A model generated the notes under the pieces. The model saw only the letters and a program-made list of their open reading frames with translations. It made no database searches and was not told where the DNA came from. Of a DNA stretch of 30,030 nt, positions 15,418-22,811 are shown one piece after another. This DNA is from an uncultured Duganella sp. Its GTDB lineage: Bacteria > Pseudomonadota > Gammaproteobacteria > Burkholderiales > Burkholderiaceae. Each line of letters opens with the position of its first letter. Within the stretch, counting starts at the first letter, position 1. Location of the stretch: the NCBI GenBank assembly GCA_946482335.1, contig CAMLRG010000052.1, positions 1 to 30,030 on the forward strand, in the 5' to 3' direction. A program made the position numbers and the translations under genes.

Positions 15418-16772
15418 TTCCGCTCTCCCATCTCCGGCACCGGCTCGCTGAAGGATTTGCGGTAGCGCGCCTGCGCCGCCGCCGCCGCCGCGCCATCGAG
15501 GCCGCCGCCCTCGCCTTCCGGCTTGACCAGGCGGGCGGTGATCACGAACAGCAGTTCGCTGCGGTCGTTCTGGAAATCCGTGCTGCGGAACAGTGCGCCC
15601 AGCACCGGGATCTCGCTGAGCAGCGGCACGCCCTTGATATTGTTGACCTGCGTGCTGCGGATCAGGCCACCGATGGCAAAACTCTGGCCATCCTGCAGCT
15701 GCACCGTGGTGCTGGCGCGGCGCGTGGTGATCAAGGGGAATATGGCGCGGCCGGAGAAGCCGCCGCTCGTGACACCGATGCCGTCGCGCGACAGCTCCGA
15801 CACTTCGGGCGCCACTTTCAGGTTGATGCGGCCGCCCGCCAGCACCGTCGGGGTGAATTTCAGGCCGACGCCGAATTCCTTTTCCTCCAGCGTGATGCGG
15901 TTATTGTCCTGCGCCACCGGCACCATCACCTTGCCGCCGGCCAGGAAGCTGCCTTCCTGGCCGCTCATCGCCATCACGGTCGGCTCGGCCAGGATGCGCA
16001 CCAGGCCATCCTGCCGCTCCGCATCGACCTGCACACCGGTGCCATTGAACTTCGACAGCGTCAGTCCGCTGCGCAGCGTACCGCTCAGGAAGTCGGCCAG
16101 CACCATGGCCGTCCAGCTGCCGCTGGCGTGGCGCAGCGACAGGCCCGCTTCCAGCCGGTCGAGCAGGGTCTTCGATACTTCCGCCACTTTCACTTCCAGC
16201 CTGACTTGCTGCGGCGCGCTGACCGCCAGCAGGTTGACCAGGCGCGCGCCGGGCGGCGCCGGGTGCGGCGGCGCGCCCTCCTTGCGCGCCAGCGGTTGCG
16301 GCGCCTGGCGCAAGAACGCTTGCGCCAGGTCCAGCACCTGGGCCAGGGTGGCGCCATCGCTTACGCTGCCGCTCAAGGCGATGGCATCGGCGGCGGCGCT
16401 GACCTTGATGGCGCGCTCCTGCGGCAGCAATTCCGCCAGGGTGGCGCGCAGCGGCGAAACGTCCAGCCCGACCGCCACTTCCACCACGCTGCACGCGCCG
16501 CCCTTGCCTTGCACGATCAGGTTGGTGCTGCCGATCTCGGCGCCCACCAGATACAGCGTGTCGGGCGCCACCAGCGTGGCCTGCAGCACATGCGGGTTGC
16601 CGATGCTGCGCCCGGTCACTGCTTCGGGCAGGCGCATCAGGGTGGATTTGCCGAGTTCCAGCGCCAGCTTGCCTGGCGCGGCGGGTGCGCCGCTGCAGCG
16701 CAGGTTGTCGCTATGGGCCGATGGGGCAACCAGGGCCAGCACGGCCGTCAGGCAAAGGGATGCGGATCGCAT
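15414..16772 (-). CDS. cpaC: Tad pilus outer-membrane secretin CpaC/RcpA
   Basis: This is a 452-residue type II/III secretin-family protein forming the outer-membrane pore for the Flp pilus. A signal peptide is present (MRSASLCLTAVLALVAPSAHS). The pilus-specific N-terminal domain (about 30-110: LALELGKSTLMRLPEAVTGRSIGNP, then LYLVGAEIGSTNLIVQ) is followed by a BON-like segment (about 118-155) and the secretin core (about 190-415), including VRILAEPTVMAMSGQEGSFLAGG and VPLLSEIPVLGALFRS, which are strong secretin signatures. Two cysteines (C26 and one in GGACSVVEV) could form a disulfide. It overlaps the tadG-like gene by 4 bp and follows cpaB by 9 bp. No separate RcpB/CpaD homologue is seen in the locus. 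Confidence 0.93.
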   Translation of the reverse strand: MRSASLCLTAVLALVAPSAHSDNLRCSGAPAAPGKLALELGKSTLMRLPEAVTGRSIGNPHVLQATLVAPDTLYLVGAEIGSTNLIVQGKGGACSVVEVAVGLDVSPLRATLAELLPQERAIKVSAAADAIALSGSVSDGATLAQVLDLAQAFLRQAPQPLARKEGAPPHPAPPGARLVNLLAVSAPQQVRLEVKVAEVSKTLLDRLEAGLSLRHASGSWTAMVLADFLSGTLRSGLTLSKFNGTGVQVDAERQDGLVRILAEPTVMAMSGQEGSFLAGGKVMVPVAQDNNRITLEEKEFGVGLKFTPTVLAGGRINLKVAPEVSELSRDGIGVTSGGFSGRAIFPLITTRRASTTVQLQDGQSFAIGGLIRSTQVNNIKGVPLLSEIPVLGALFRSTDFQNDRSELLFVITARLVKPEGEGGGLDGAAAAAAQARYRKSFSEPVPEMGERK

Positions 16773-16781
16773 GGCGCCTCC

Positions 16782-17651
16782 TCACAGGCATTCCTTACTG
16801 CTACGGTTGCCGTCGATGACGCCGATGCAATAGCGCGCCGCTTCGCTGCCAGGGCGTGCGGGCACCGCCGCGGCGCGCGCCACCAGGGGCGCGGCGGGAC
16901 GCTGCGCTGCGCCGGCTGCCGCTGCCGGCACCACTGCCACTGGCGGTGCGGCCGCCCCCAGCACGCTATGCCGCGTGGCGCCTGCGGTGTCGGCGGGCCG
17001 CGGGTCGACCTGGTTGCGCAACACCAGCGACAAGGTGCCGACGCTGCGCGCCAGGTCCAGCTGTTCCGCCTGCACCGGCGTCACTTCCAGCGTGACGGCA
17101 TTGACCACGCGCGGCTTGGTGTCGTCGCGCGCCACTTCCTGCGCCACCGCCAGCACCAGGATGCGTTCCAGCACGATCTTCGACAGCGCCGCGTCGCCGC
17201 CATTGCCGCCCTGCCCCGGCGCATGGATCAGGATGTCGACGAAATTGCCCGGCAAGGCAAAGCCGGCCACGCCCACCACATCGTTGACGCGCACGGTGAT
17301 GGCGCGCTTGCCTTCCGTGATCAGGGCCGACAAGCCGCCGAGGGTACCGGCCGGGGCCAGCTTGGCTTCCGTCACCGGCTCGCCGCGCTGCACGCTGGCT
17401 TTCAGCACACGGCCATGCAAGGCTGCCAGCTCGCGCTGCGCGCCGGCCGGCAGGCTGCCGCCAGGCCAGTCGGCCAGCGTCACCATGTCCGGCGCCAGGC
17501 GCTGCCCCAGGCCGACGTCGGCGGCCGCCACCGCGATGCGCACCGTGGACGGTGCGGCCTGGCGCAGCAGCCAGCGCGATGCCAGCAGCACCGCGGCCAG
17601 CCCCAGCACCACGGCCAGCCCCAGCATCAGGAATGCGCGCCGGCCTTTCAT
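16782..17651 (-). CDS. cpaB: Flp pilus assembly protein CpaB/RcpC
   Basis: This 289-residue periplasmic protein is anchored by an N-terminal membrane helix (about 7-27). An SAF domain (about 37-100: VRIAVAAADVGLGQRLAPDMVTLADWP) and the RcpC/CpaB domain (about 110-220: RAITVRVNDVVGVAGFALPGNFVDIL, then TLEVTPVQAEQLDLARSVGTLSLVLRN) define the family. It supports secretin assembly. The C-terminal 60 residues are an Ala/Pro linker ending in a short CIGVIDGNRSSKEC segment whose two cysteines could close a disulfide loop. ATG 17651 overlaps the preceding ATPase gene's stop by 4 bp (ATGA). Confidence 0.92.
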   Translation of the reverse strand: MKGRRAFLMLGLAVVLGLAAVLLASRWLLRQAAPSTVRIAVAAADVGLGQRLAPDMVTLADWPGGSLPAGAQRELAALHGRVLKASVQRGEPVTEAKLAPAGTLGGLSALITEGKRAITVRVNDVVGVAGFALPGNFVDILIHAPGQGGNGGDAALSKIVLERILVLAVAQEVARDDTKPRVVNAVTLEVTPVQAEQLDLARSVGTLSLVLRNQVDPRPADTAGATRHSVLGAAAPPVAVVPAAAAGAAQRPAAPLVARAAAVPARPGSEAARYCIGVIDGNRSSKECL

Positions 17652-18937
17652 GCGGCACCGTCGGCAAACATGCTGGACCAGGCCTGGTTCAGGGTGGCCG
17701 GGTTCAGGCTGGGCACGGTGCCGGCAAAGCCGGCGAATTCGGCCACGCGGGCCACGATTTCGCGCGGCAGGCTGGCCAGCAAGGGCTGCCCGCTGTCGCG
17801 ATGCAGCTCACCGACCAGGTAAGACAGCGCCGCCTCGTCGGCGTCGATGCCGCGCGCCCGGCATTGCTGGCGCAACAGGCTGCGGTAGCTGGCTTCCGGC
17901 AGCGGCCCCAGCGCCACCTTGTAGCCGATGCGGCGCAGCGCAGCGCCGTCCAGCAGGGATTGCGGCGCCAGGTTGGTGGCAAAGGCCAGCACCGCCTGGC
18001 AGGGCACGCTGAATGCGTGGCCACCTGGCAGCGAAAGCTGGTCGGTACCCGAGTCGAGCAATTGGCTCAGGCGGTTCAGCAGCGCCCCGGCCGGCAAGCG
18101 CTGGCGCCCCAGGTCATCGACGATCAGCAAACCGTGGCAAGCCTTCAACTGGGGTGGCGCGATGAAGCAGCCGCCTGCAGGGTCGTGGCGCAGTTCGAGC
18201 ATGGCGCCCTCCAGTTCCGCGCCCAGCTGCACCACGGGACGCTGGCACAGCAGCCAGCGCGTGTCGCCATTGCGTGCGCTGGCAGGCCGGCCCGGCAAGG
18301 CGGGCGGTGCCAGGTGCACGGTGGCGTCGTACAACTGGATGATGGCGCTGCCCACCGTCACCGCATAGGGCACTGCCACCACGCCCTGCAACAGGCGCCC
18401 GAGCTTGCGCGCCAGGGTGCTCTTGCCGCTGCCGGAAGGCCCGTACAGGCAGACCGAGCGGCCCGCGTGCATGGCGGCGCCCACCAGTTCGTGGATGCGC
18501 GGCGGCAGGCAATCGTCGGCGAACAGGGCTGCCACGTCGGCCGCCAGCACCGGCGGCAATTGCACCGCCTGGCGCTGCAACTGGGCGCGCCAGGCATCCA
18601 GCGCCACCGGCGCCGGGCCCACATACGGTTGCCGTTCCAGCCATTCGGCGGCGCGCTGGCGGCCGATGCCGGTCAGCTGGTATTGCACGTCGATCTCGGA
18701 ATCGCCGCGCCACGCCACTTCCACCAATTGCTCGCGCTGCAGGCCGTCCAGCACTTCGCGCAAGACATTGATCGACAGCCGCAGGCGGCCGGTGAGCACC
18801 GACAGATGGCACTTGCCCGCGCCCAGCAAGGCCTTGCCGGCCAGCTCGGCGAGCATGGCCGGTTCGAGTCCGGTGTCGCGCACGGTGCGCGGCGGGGGCG
18901 GCAACAGTGGCTGCTCGTCGTCTGCGAAATCGATCAT
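17648..18937 (-). CDS. Accessory AAA-type ATPase with N-terminal winged helix, in tad operon
   Basis: This is a 429-residue cytoplasmic ATPase not among the canonical Tad components. Residues about 23-105 look like a winged-helix domain (LGAGKCHLSVLTGRLRLSINVLREVLDGLQ, QLVEVAWRG, VQYQLTGIGRQRAAEWLER). The AAA-like core has Walker A GPSGSGKST (166-174), Walker B LLIVDDLG (about 270-277, D274-D275), a sensor-1-like ATN (N322) and an RRIGYK segment (about 335-340) that could supply an arginine finger. It has no membrane segment or signal peptide. ATG 18937 is chosen because AGGAGGT lies 5 bp upstream; a frame to 19000 adds 21 residues without a site. It overlaps cpaB by 4 bp, so it is made with the pilus machine. 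Its role (chaperone, regulator or remodelling enzyme) is not known to me. Confidence 0.82.
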   Translation of the reverse strand: MIDFADDEQPLLPPPPRTVRDTGLEPAMLAELAGKALLGAGKCHLSVLTGRLRLSINVLREVLDGLQREQLVEVAWRGDSEIDVQYQLTGIGRQRAAEWLERQPYVGPAPVALDAWRAQLQRQAVQLPPVLAADVAALFADDCLPPRIHELVGAAMHAGRSVCLYGPSGSGKSTLARKLGRLLQGVVAVPYAVTVGSAIIQLYDATVHLAPPALPGRPASARNGDTRWLLCQRPVVQLGAELEGAMLELRHDPAGGCFIAPPQLKACHGLLIVDDLGRQRLPAGALLNRLSQLLDSGTDQLSLPGGHAFSVPCQAVLAFATNLAPQSLLDGAALRRIGYKVALGPLPEASYRSLLRQQCRARGIDADEAALSYLVGELHRDSGQPLLASLPREIVARVAEFAGFAGTVPSLNPATLNQAWSSMFADGAA

Positions 18938-19003
18938 GGTGACCTCCTGTAGGAAACGATGATAGCGATGGGTTTCCAGGTGGATATTGAGGCGGAGCAA
19001 ATG

Positions 19004-19441
19004 TCAGCGATGCGCCAATGCGACGGTGGCGATGGTCCCGGCAGCGATGGCGACCGCATACGGCATGCCGTCCGCCTTGCTGCCGCGCCAGCGCGCCAGT
19101 TGCAGGCAGCACAGGGCCAGCACGCCGCCGGCCAGTGCGCTCAACAAGGCGAGCTGCAGCGCTTGCCACGGGCCGACAAAACTGCCGGCCATCGCCACCA
19201 GCTTGACGTCGCCGGCCGCCATGCCGCCCAGCGCATACATGGGCAGGAACAGCAGGAAGCCCACGCCCGCGCCGGCCACGCCTTGCGCCAGCAGCGCAGT
19301 CCCGCCGCCCAGGCGCCAGTGGAGCGCCAGCGCCAGCAGCAAGCCCGCCAGCACCAGCACGTTGGGGATCCGGCGCCAGGCCAGGTCCGATGCCGCGGCC
19401 TGGAAGACCAGGCACAGCAGGATGAGTTCGAGTCCGCTCAT
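19004..19441 (-). CDS. cpaA: Flp prepilin peptidase CpaA/TadV
   Basis: This 145-residue A24-family aspartic prepilin peptidase cleaves and readies Flp and the TadE-like pseudopilins. The two catalytic aspartates are D19 (AASDLAWRRIPN) and D78 (GGMAAGDVKLVAM), in the usual contexts. The protein is mostly membrane helices (about 4-17, 27-42, 52-72, 83-105 and 120-140). ATG 19441 gives the usual short N-terminus for TadV. No purine-rich ribosome-binding site precedes it; upstream is ATTTCTCCC and then a strong hairpin. Its translation may therefore depend on flp translation or be low. A frame extension to 19573 runs antisense-like through flp and is rejected. Confidence 0.88.
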   Translation of the reverse strand: MSGLELILLCLVFQAAASDLAWRRIPNVLVLAGLLLALALHWRLGGGTALLAQGVAGAGVGFLLFLPMYALGGMAAGDVKLVAMAGSFVGPWQALQLALLSALAGGVLALCCLQLARWRGSKADGMPYAVAIAAGTIATVALAHR

Positions 19442-19450
19442 GGGAGAAAT

Positions 19451-19484
19451 GGCCGGCAGCCCGGCCGCCGCCGGGTGGCCGGCC
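19451..19484 (-). promoter_or_regulatory. GC-rich hairpin between flp and cpaA
   Basis: A near-perfect inverted repeat: GGCCGGC (19451-19457) pairs with GCCGGCC (19478-19484), then an A-G mismatch and a G-T wobble, then CCCGGC (19460-19465) pairs with GCCGGG (19470-19475) around a 4-nt loop. It lies 6 bp after the flp stop and 9 bp before the cpaA start, and has no T-run on the minus strand. It could be a partial terminator or a 3' stabiliser that sets a high flp level relative to the other tad genes. Confidence 0.6.
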
Positions 19485-19490
19485 GACTGG

Positions 19491-19664
19491 TTACGGCGCC
19501 AAAGCGGTTTCCACCGAACTGAACACCGCTTCCAGCGCAGTCTGGACAGGGTCCAGCGCGGTAGCGACTGCAATTGCGATGACCGACGCGATCAGGCCGT
19601 ACTCGATAGCCGTCACGCCCCTCTCATCCCTGATGAAACGCCTCACTGCAGAAAGTGCTTTCAT
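19491..19664 (-). CDS. flp: Flp-family major pilin
   Basis: This is a 57-residue type IVb pilin, the structural subunit of the Tad pilus. The leader MKALSAVRRFIRDERG is cleaved after G16 to give VTAIEYGLIASVIAIAVATAL, with Glu at +5 followed by Tyr, the Flp signature. The mature chain is about 41 residues, ending VFSSVETALAP. ATG 19664 has an AAGGAG site 6 bp upstream; a longer open frame to 19760 lacks the leader logic and is rejected. It is the first gene of the operon, with a hairpin between it and cpaA. It is divergent from a diguanylate cyclase gene across about 300 bp. Confidence 0.95.
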   Translation of the reverse strand: MKALSAVRRFIRDERGVTAIEYGLIASVIAIAVATALDPVQTALEAVFSSVETALAP

Positions 19665-19962
19665 GATGATCTCCTTTGCTAGGAAAACTCTGACGCCTGT
19701 GCAGCACATCATTGACTTCACTATAGGAGCCATTCCTACTGGCAAGTTGATTTCGCGCAAGCTTTCCGCACAGAACTTTTCTTCGCCGCACGCTGTTCTA
19801 TGTCAAACTGAAGCCAGCGAAACTGTGTTGCAACGAAATCGCTTTTTGCGTGAAACTGTGCAAAGTTAATTGCCGAGAATGCAAAAAAGATTTATGCTGG
19901 TCAGCTATCCTTTAGAAAGCCCCTTTGCTTTGCCACTGAGCGCCTAGTTATCGGACACTCAC
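19665..19962. other. Divergent flp / diguanylate cyclase intergenic region
   Basis: About 300 bp without a gene, noticeably more AT-rich than its surroundings. It must hold the flp promoter (minus) and the cyclase promoter (plus). A plus-strand sigma-70-like promoter is listed separately. On minus, TATAGT at 19725-19720 is a possible flp -10, but no good -35 sits at 16-18 bp (TTGCCA occurs at a 14-bp spacing). I found no convincing sigma-54 element or operator. Confidence 0.5.
19870..19898 (+). promoter_or_regulatory. Candidate sigma-70 promoter of the diguanylate cyclase gene
   Basis: TTGCCG (19870-19875) and TATGCT (19893-19898) are separated by exactly 17 bp; each matches 4 of 6 consensus positions. 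Transcription would begin near 19905, leaving a 5' leader of roughly 58 nt. Prediction only. Confidence 0.4.
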
Positions 19963-21009
19963 ATGGATTCCCTTCTGAAACATATGGTGGACATGACCGG
20001 CCACCGCGATCACACGATGCTCGACATCTCGGTGATCTCGGCGGTAGCGGAACTGGCGTCTGCCACGCAGGCACGTGTGCTGAGCATCGTCAATGTACGA
20101 GGCCAGCTGTACGTGCGTCCGCGCGCGGTGATCGAGCGCGGCCTGCCTGCGCGCATGGAAGAGAATGCCGACCCCGGCTCGCCGGGCGAGCCAGTGAGCA
20201 ACTTCCCGGCCCTGGCGCGCTGCCTGGCCCACCATGAATCGAATGCCGATTACATGACACCAGACGGCCAGCACACGCTGTGGCTGCCGATCTGGATGGG
20301 CGACAAGGCCGATACTTGCCTGGAAATCGTCAACCCCACCCCGTACACCAGCGATACCATCCACATCATTGGCGGCATTGTCAGCGTGTACCGCAATTTC
20401 CAGAACTTGCTGGACTATAGCGAACGCGATTCGCTGACCGGCTTGCTGAACCGCAAGACCTTCGACGACCAGTTGGCCAAGATGCTGCAAGCCTCGGTCG
20501 AGCACGATGCGCTGGCGGTGCCGCCGGACGGGCTGGAACGCCGCACGCCGCATGAGCAGGAAAAGCAATGGCTGGCGGTGGTCGACGTCGACCATTTCAA
20601 GGCCGTGAACGACAAGTTCGGCCACCTGTACGGCGACGAAGTGCTGATCCTGATCGCCAACCTGCTGCAATCGTCGTTCCGCGCCCAAGACCGGGTGTTC
20701 CGTTTTGGCGGCGAAGAGTTTGTCGTGCTGCTGCGTTCTTCCACGCTGGAAAACGCCAAGAAAATCATCGAACGCTTCCGCATGAATGTGGAACAGCACG
20801 AGTTCCCGCAAGTGGGGCGCGTCACCGTCAGCGTCGGCTTCGTCAGCATCAGCGCGTATGAAGCGCCGGTGATCATCCTCGGCCGCGCCGACCAGGCCCT
20901 GTACTACGCCAAGAGCCACGGCCGCAACATGGCTTGCCATTACGACGAACTGGTCAGCGGCGGCCTGCTGCAGACCGTCGAATCCAACGACACCGCCGAA
21001 TTCTTCTAA
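19963..21009 (+). CDS. Diguanylate cyclase (GGDEF domain)
   Basis: This 348-residue soluble protein makes cyclic di-GMP from GTP. The GGDEF domain (about 152-322) has the intact signature GGEEF (249-253), the metal-binding aspartate in VDVDHFK (D208) and an intact inhibitory I-site, RAQD (R240-D243), five residues before GGEEF, so product inhibition is likely. The N-terminal 150 residues (VISAVAELASATQARVLSIVN, then LWLPIWMGDKADTCLEIVN) look like a soluble GAF-like sensor but I cannot assign it with certainty. There is no membrane segment. An insertion of about 25 residues (DALAVPPDGLERRTPHEQEK) lies between the first GGDEF helix and the VDVDHFK strand. It is divergent from the flp pilin gene, which hints at c-di-GMP control of pilus-based attachment; that link is inference from position. 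Confidence 0.93.
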   Translation: MDSLLKHMVDMTGHRDHTMLDISVISAVAELASATQARVLSIVNVRGQLYVRPRAVIERGLPARMEENADPGSPGEPVSNFPALARCLAHHESNADYMTPDGQHTLWLPIWMGDKADTCLEIVNPTPYTSDTIHIIGGIVSVYRNFQNLLDYSERDSLTGLLNRKTFDDQLAKMLQASVEHDALAVPPDGLERRTPHEQEKQWLAVVDVDHFKAVNDKFGHLYGDEVLILIANLLQSSFRAQDRVFRFGGEEFVVLLRSSTLENAKKIIERFRMNVEQHEFPQVGRVTVSVGFVSISAYEAPVIILGRADQALYYAKSHGRNMACHYDELVSGGLLQTVESNDTAEFF

Positions 21010-21080
21010 GGCCCGAACCCCGCCGGCGCCAGGACGTGCATCGGGCTGGCCACCGAGGCAAAGTGGCGAAAAACGTTAGA

Positions 21081-21099
21081 ATAACAACACCAATGTTAT
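21081..21099. promoter_or_regulatory. Dyad upstream of the LysR-family gene
   Basis: ATAACA (21081-21086) and TGTTAT (21094-21099) form a perfect 6-bp inverted repeat with a 7-bp spacer, ending 11 bp before the ATG. T/A-rich dyads of this size are typical LysR-family recognition sites, and a position at the regulator's own start suggests autoregulation. Which protein binds is inference. Confidence 0.45.
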
Positions 21100-21110
21100 C
21101 CTAGTGGAAT

Positions 21111-22040
21111 ATGGAACTTCGCCAACTGCGTTACTTCGTCGCCATTGTCGACCATGGATCATTGTCGCGAGCGGCACTGGTACTGCATGTGGCCCAGCCG
21201 GCCCTGACCCAGCAACTGCGCCAGCTGGAAGAAGAACTGGGCGCCCAACTGCTGCATCGCAGTGCGCAAGGCGTGGTCAGCACCGATGCCGGCAAAGTGT
21301 TTTACGATCACGCGCAAGCGATCCTGAAGCAGGTGGCCGACGCGCGCTCCGCCGTCACCCAATCCGCACGGCCTTCGGGCAGCGTGACCATGGGACTGCC
21401 GCACAGCATTTCCGGCGCGCTTGCGCTGCCGCTGCTGACCGCGGCGCGCGAACAATATCCCGACATTACGCTGCAATTGACCGAAGAATTGACCGGCAAC
21501 CTGGCGGAACAGCTGAAAAGCGGCCGCGTCAACCTTGCCGTACTGTTCGACGATGGCCAGTTGACCCCGTTCTCCACCACCCCGCTGGCTGAGGAAGAAT
21601 TGCGCTTCATCTGCCGCCAGGACGCGGTATGGTTCAGCGACCGCGACACCATCACGCTGCAGCAAGCCTTGAACACCACCCTGATCCTGCCGGGCTTGCA
21701 GCATGGTGTGCGGCCGCGCATCGAAGCGATGGCACGCGCCGCCGGGCTGGTGATCGGCAACGTCATCGAAATCAATTCGATCGCGATCCTGAAATCCGCG
21801 ATCATGGCCGGCATGGGCGCGACCATCCTGCCGGTGGCGCCGGTGCTGCCCGAGATCGAACAACGCCAGATGCGCAGCGTGCGCATCAACAGCCCGGCCA
21901 TCAGCCGCACGGTGGTGCTGTGCGCCTCGCGCAACATCCCGTTGACCAACGCCGCCAGCGCCATTGCCGTCCTGACCCAGCAAGTCGCCGCCGACCTTTG
22001 CCAGCGCGGCACCTGGCCTGGCGCCCGCCTCCTCAGCTAA
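21111..22040 (+). CDS. LysR-family transcriptional regulator, Nac-like
   Basis: This 309-residue regulator has an N-terminal winged helix-turn-helix (about 1-60: MELRQLRYFVAIVDHGSLSRAA, then VAQPALTQQLRQLEEELG) and a LysR substrate-binding domain (about 92-295). The DNA-binding half and the DAGKVFYDHAQAIL segment resemble the nitrogen assimilation regulator Nac and its relatives, and EINSIAILKSAIMAGMGATILP is a typical effector-domain block. Its ligand is unknown. No obvious target operon abuts it: the cyclase upstream is 101 bp away on the same strand, and downstream is a convergent solute-binding gene 12 bp away. The Nac-like call rests on memory of sequence pattern, and other LysR subfamilies are possible. 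Confidence 0.88.
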   Translation: MELRQLRYFVAIVDHGSLSRAALVLHVAQPALTQQLRQLEEELGAQLLHRSAQGVVSTDAGKVFYDHAQAILKQVADARSAVTQSARPSGSVTMGLPHSISGALALPLLTAAREQYPDITLQLTEELTGNLAEQLKSGRVNLAVLFDDGQLTPFSTTPLAEEELRFICRQDAVWFSDRDTITLQQALNTTLILPGLQHGVRPRIEAMARAAGLVIGNVIEINSIAILKSAIMAGMGATILPVAPVLPEIEQRQMRSVRINSPAISRTVVLCASRNIPLTNAASAIAVLTQQVAADLCQRGTWPGARLLS

Positions 22041-22052
22041 CGGACCGAGCTG

Positions 22053-22781
22053 TCAGAGCAACTGGTACTGGGCGAGAATGCGGCGCTGCGTACCGTCGGA
22101 TTGCATCGATTCCAGTGCGCGCTGGAACAAGGCGGTATCGGCGTCGTCGAAGTCCAGGGAGCCCGCCAGCCACGCTGTCGTCGTGCGTACCGGGGCGCTG
22201 GTTTCGAATTCGCCGGCGTCGGCGGCGTGTCCCTTCAGCGAGGCGGCGATGATGCGCCGTTCGCCAAATGCGGCGTCTGCCATGCCACCCAGCAGGAAGC
22301 GATGCACTTCGTCGATCGAGCTGGCTTCGACAAAGCGGGTAAACCCTTGTTCTTTCAGGATTGCCGCCTGGGCCGCGCCGCGCAATAGTGCAATGCGCTT
22401 GTCCTTCATCTGCTCGAGCGGGAACAGCTTGCCGCGCACAGCGAGCAGCACGTAATGCTCTTCATACAGGGGCACCAGCCAGCGGTATTGCCGTTCGCGC
22501 TCCGCCAGGCGCGTCAGCGGATAGATGGCGGTCGCGGGCATTTTCATGGCCAGGAATTGGGCACGCGGCCAGGGCACGAATTGGGTCGCCGGCTGGAGGC
22601 CGGCGCGTTTGCACAATTCGGCCACCAGTGCCTGCAATCCGCCCGGCCGTCCGCCTTCATGCACCAGCGAGGGCAAGTGGCTGGTCACCAGCCGCATCTT
22701 GTGCGCCACCCCGGCCAGGGCGAACCCTGGACAGGCCAATAACCCTGCCGTCGCGGCAAGAAATCCTCGTCGAGCTATCAT
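22053..22781 (-). CDS. Periplasmic solute-binding-like protein (transporter substrate-binding family 3)
   Basis: This 242-residue exported protein resembles the amino-acid-type periplasmic binding protein fold (SBP_bac_3). The signal peptide MIARRGFLAATAGLLACPGFALA contains a twin-arginine pair (RRGFL), so it may use the Tat route. The body shows the expected features: a short first strand (MRLVTSHLPSLVHEGG), a VAELCKRAGLQPATQFVPWPRAQ block, a hinge segment (FPLEQMKDKRIALLRGAAQ) and the C-terminal FQRALESMQSDGTQRRILAQY helix. No permease or ATPase genes are adjacent, so it may be an orphan binding protein or a sensor-like relative. The start has an AAGGAAAA site. It is divergent from the 2-oxoacid oxidoreductase gene. 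Confidence 0.82.
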   Translation of the reverse strand: MIARRGFLAATAGLLACPGFALAGVAHKMRLVTSHLPSLVHEGGRPGGLQALVAELCKRAGLQPATQFVPWPRAQFLAMKMPATAIYPLTRLAERERQYRWLVPLYEEHYVLLAVRGKLFPLEQMKDKRIALLRGAAQAAILKEQGFTRFVEASSIDEVHRFLLGGMADAAFGERRIIAASLKGHAADAGEFETSAPVRTTTAWLAGSLDFDDADTALFQRALESMQSDGTQRRILAQYQLL

Positions 22782-22811
22782 TTTTCCTTATACCCCCATC
22801 CCCAAACCGTA

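Noticed and set aside
19720..19745. TTGCCA and TATAGT on minus as the flp promoter
   Set aside because: The spacing is only 14 bp, outside the workable range for sigma-70. The -10 may be real, but I could not support a full promoter.
21010..21047. GCCCGA/TCGGGC inverted repeat after the cyclase gene
   Set aside because: A 6-bp stem with a long loop and no T-run; not convincing as a terminator.
22026..22060. CAGCT/AGCTG repeat at the LysR/solute-binding convergent junction
   Set aside because: A 5-bp stem with a 9-nt loop and no T-run on either strand.
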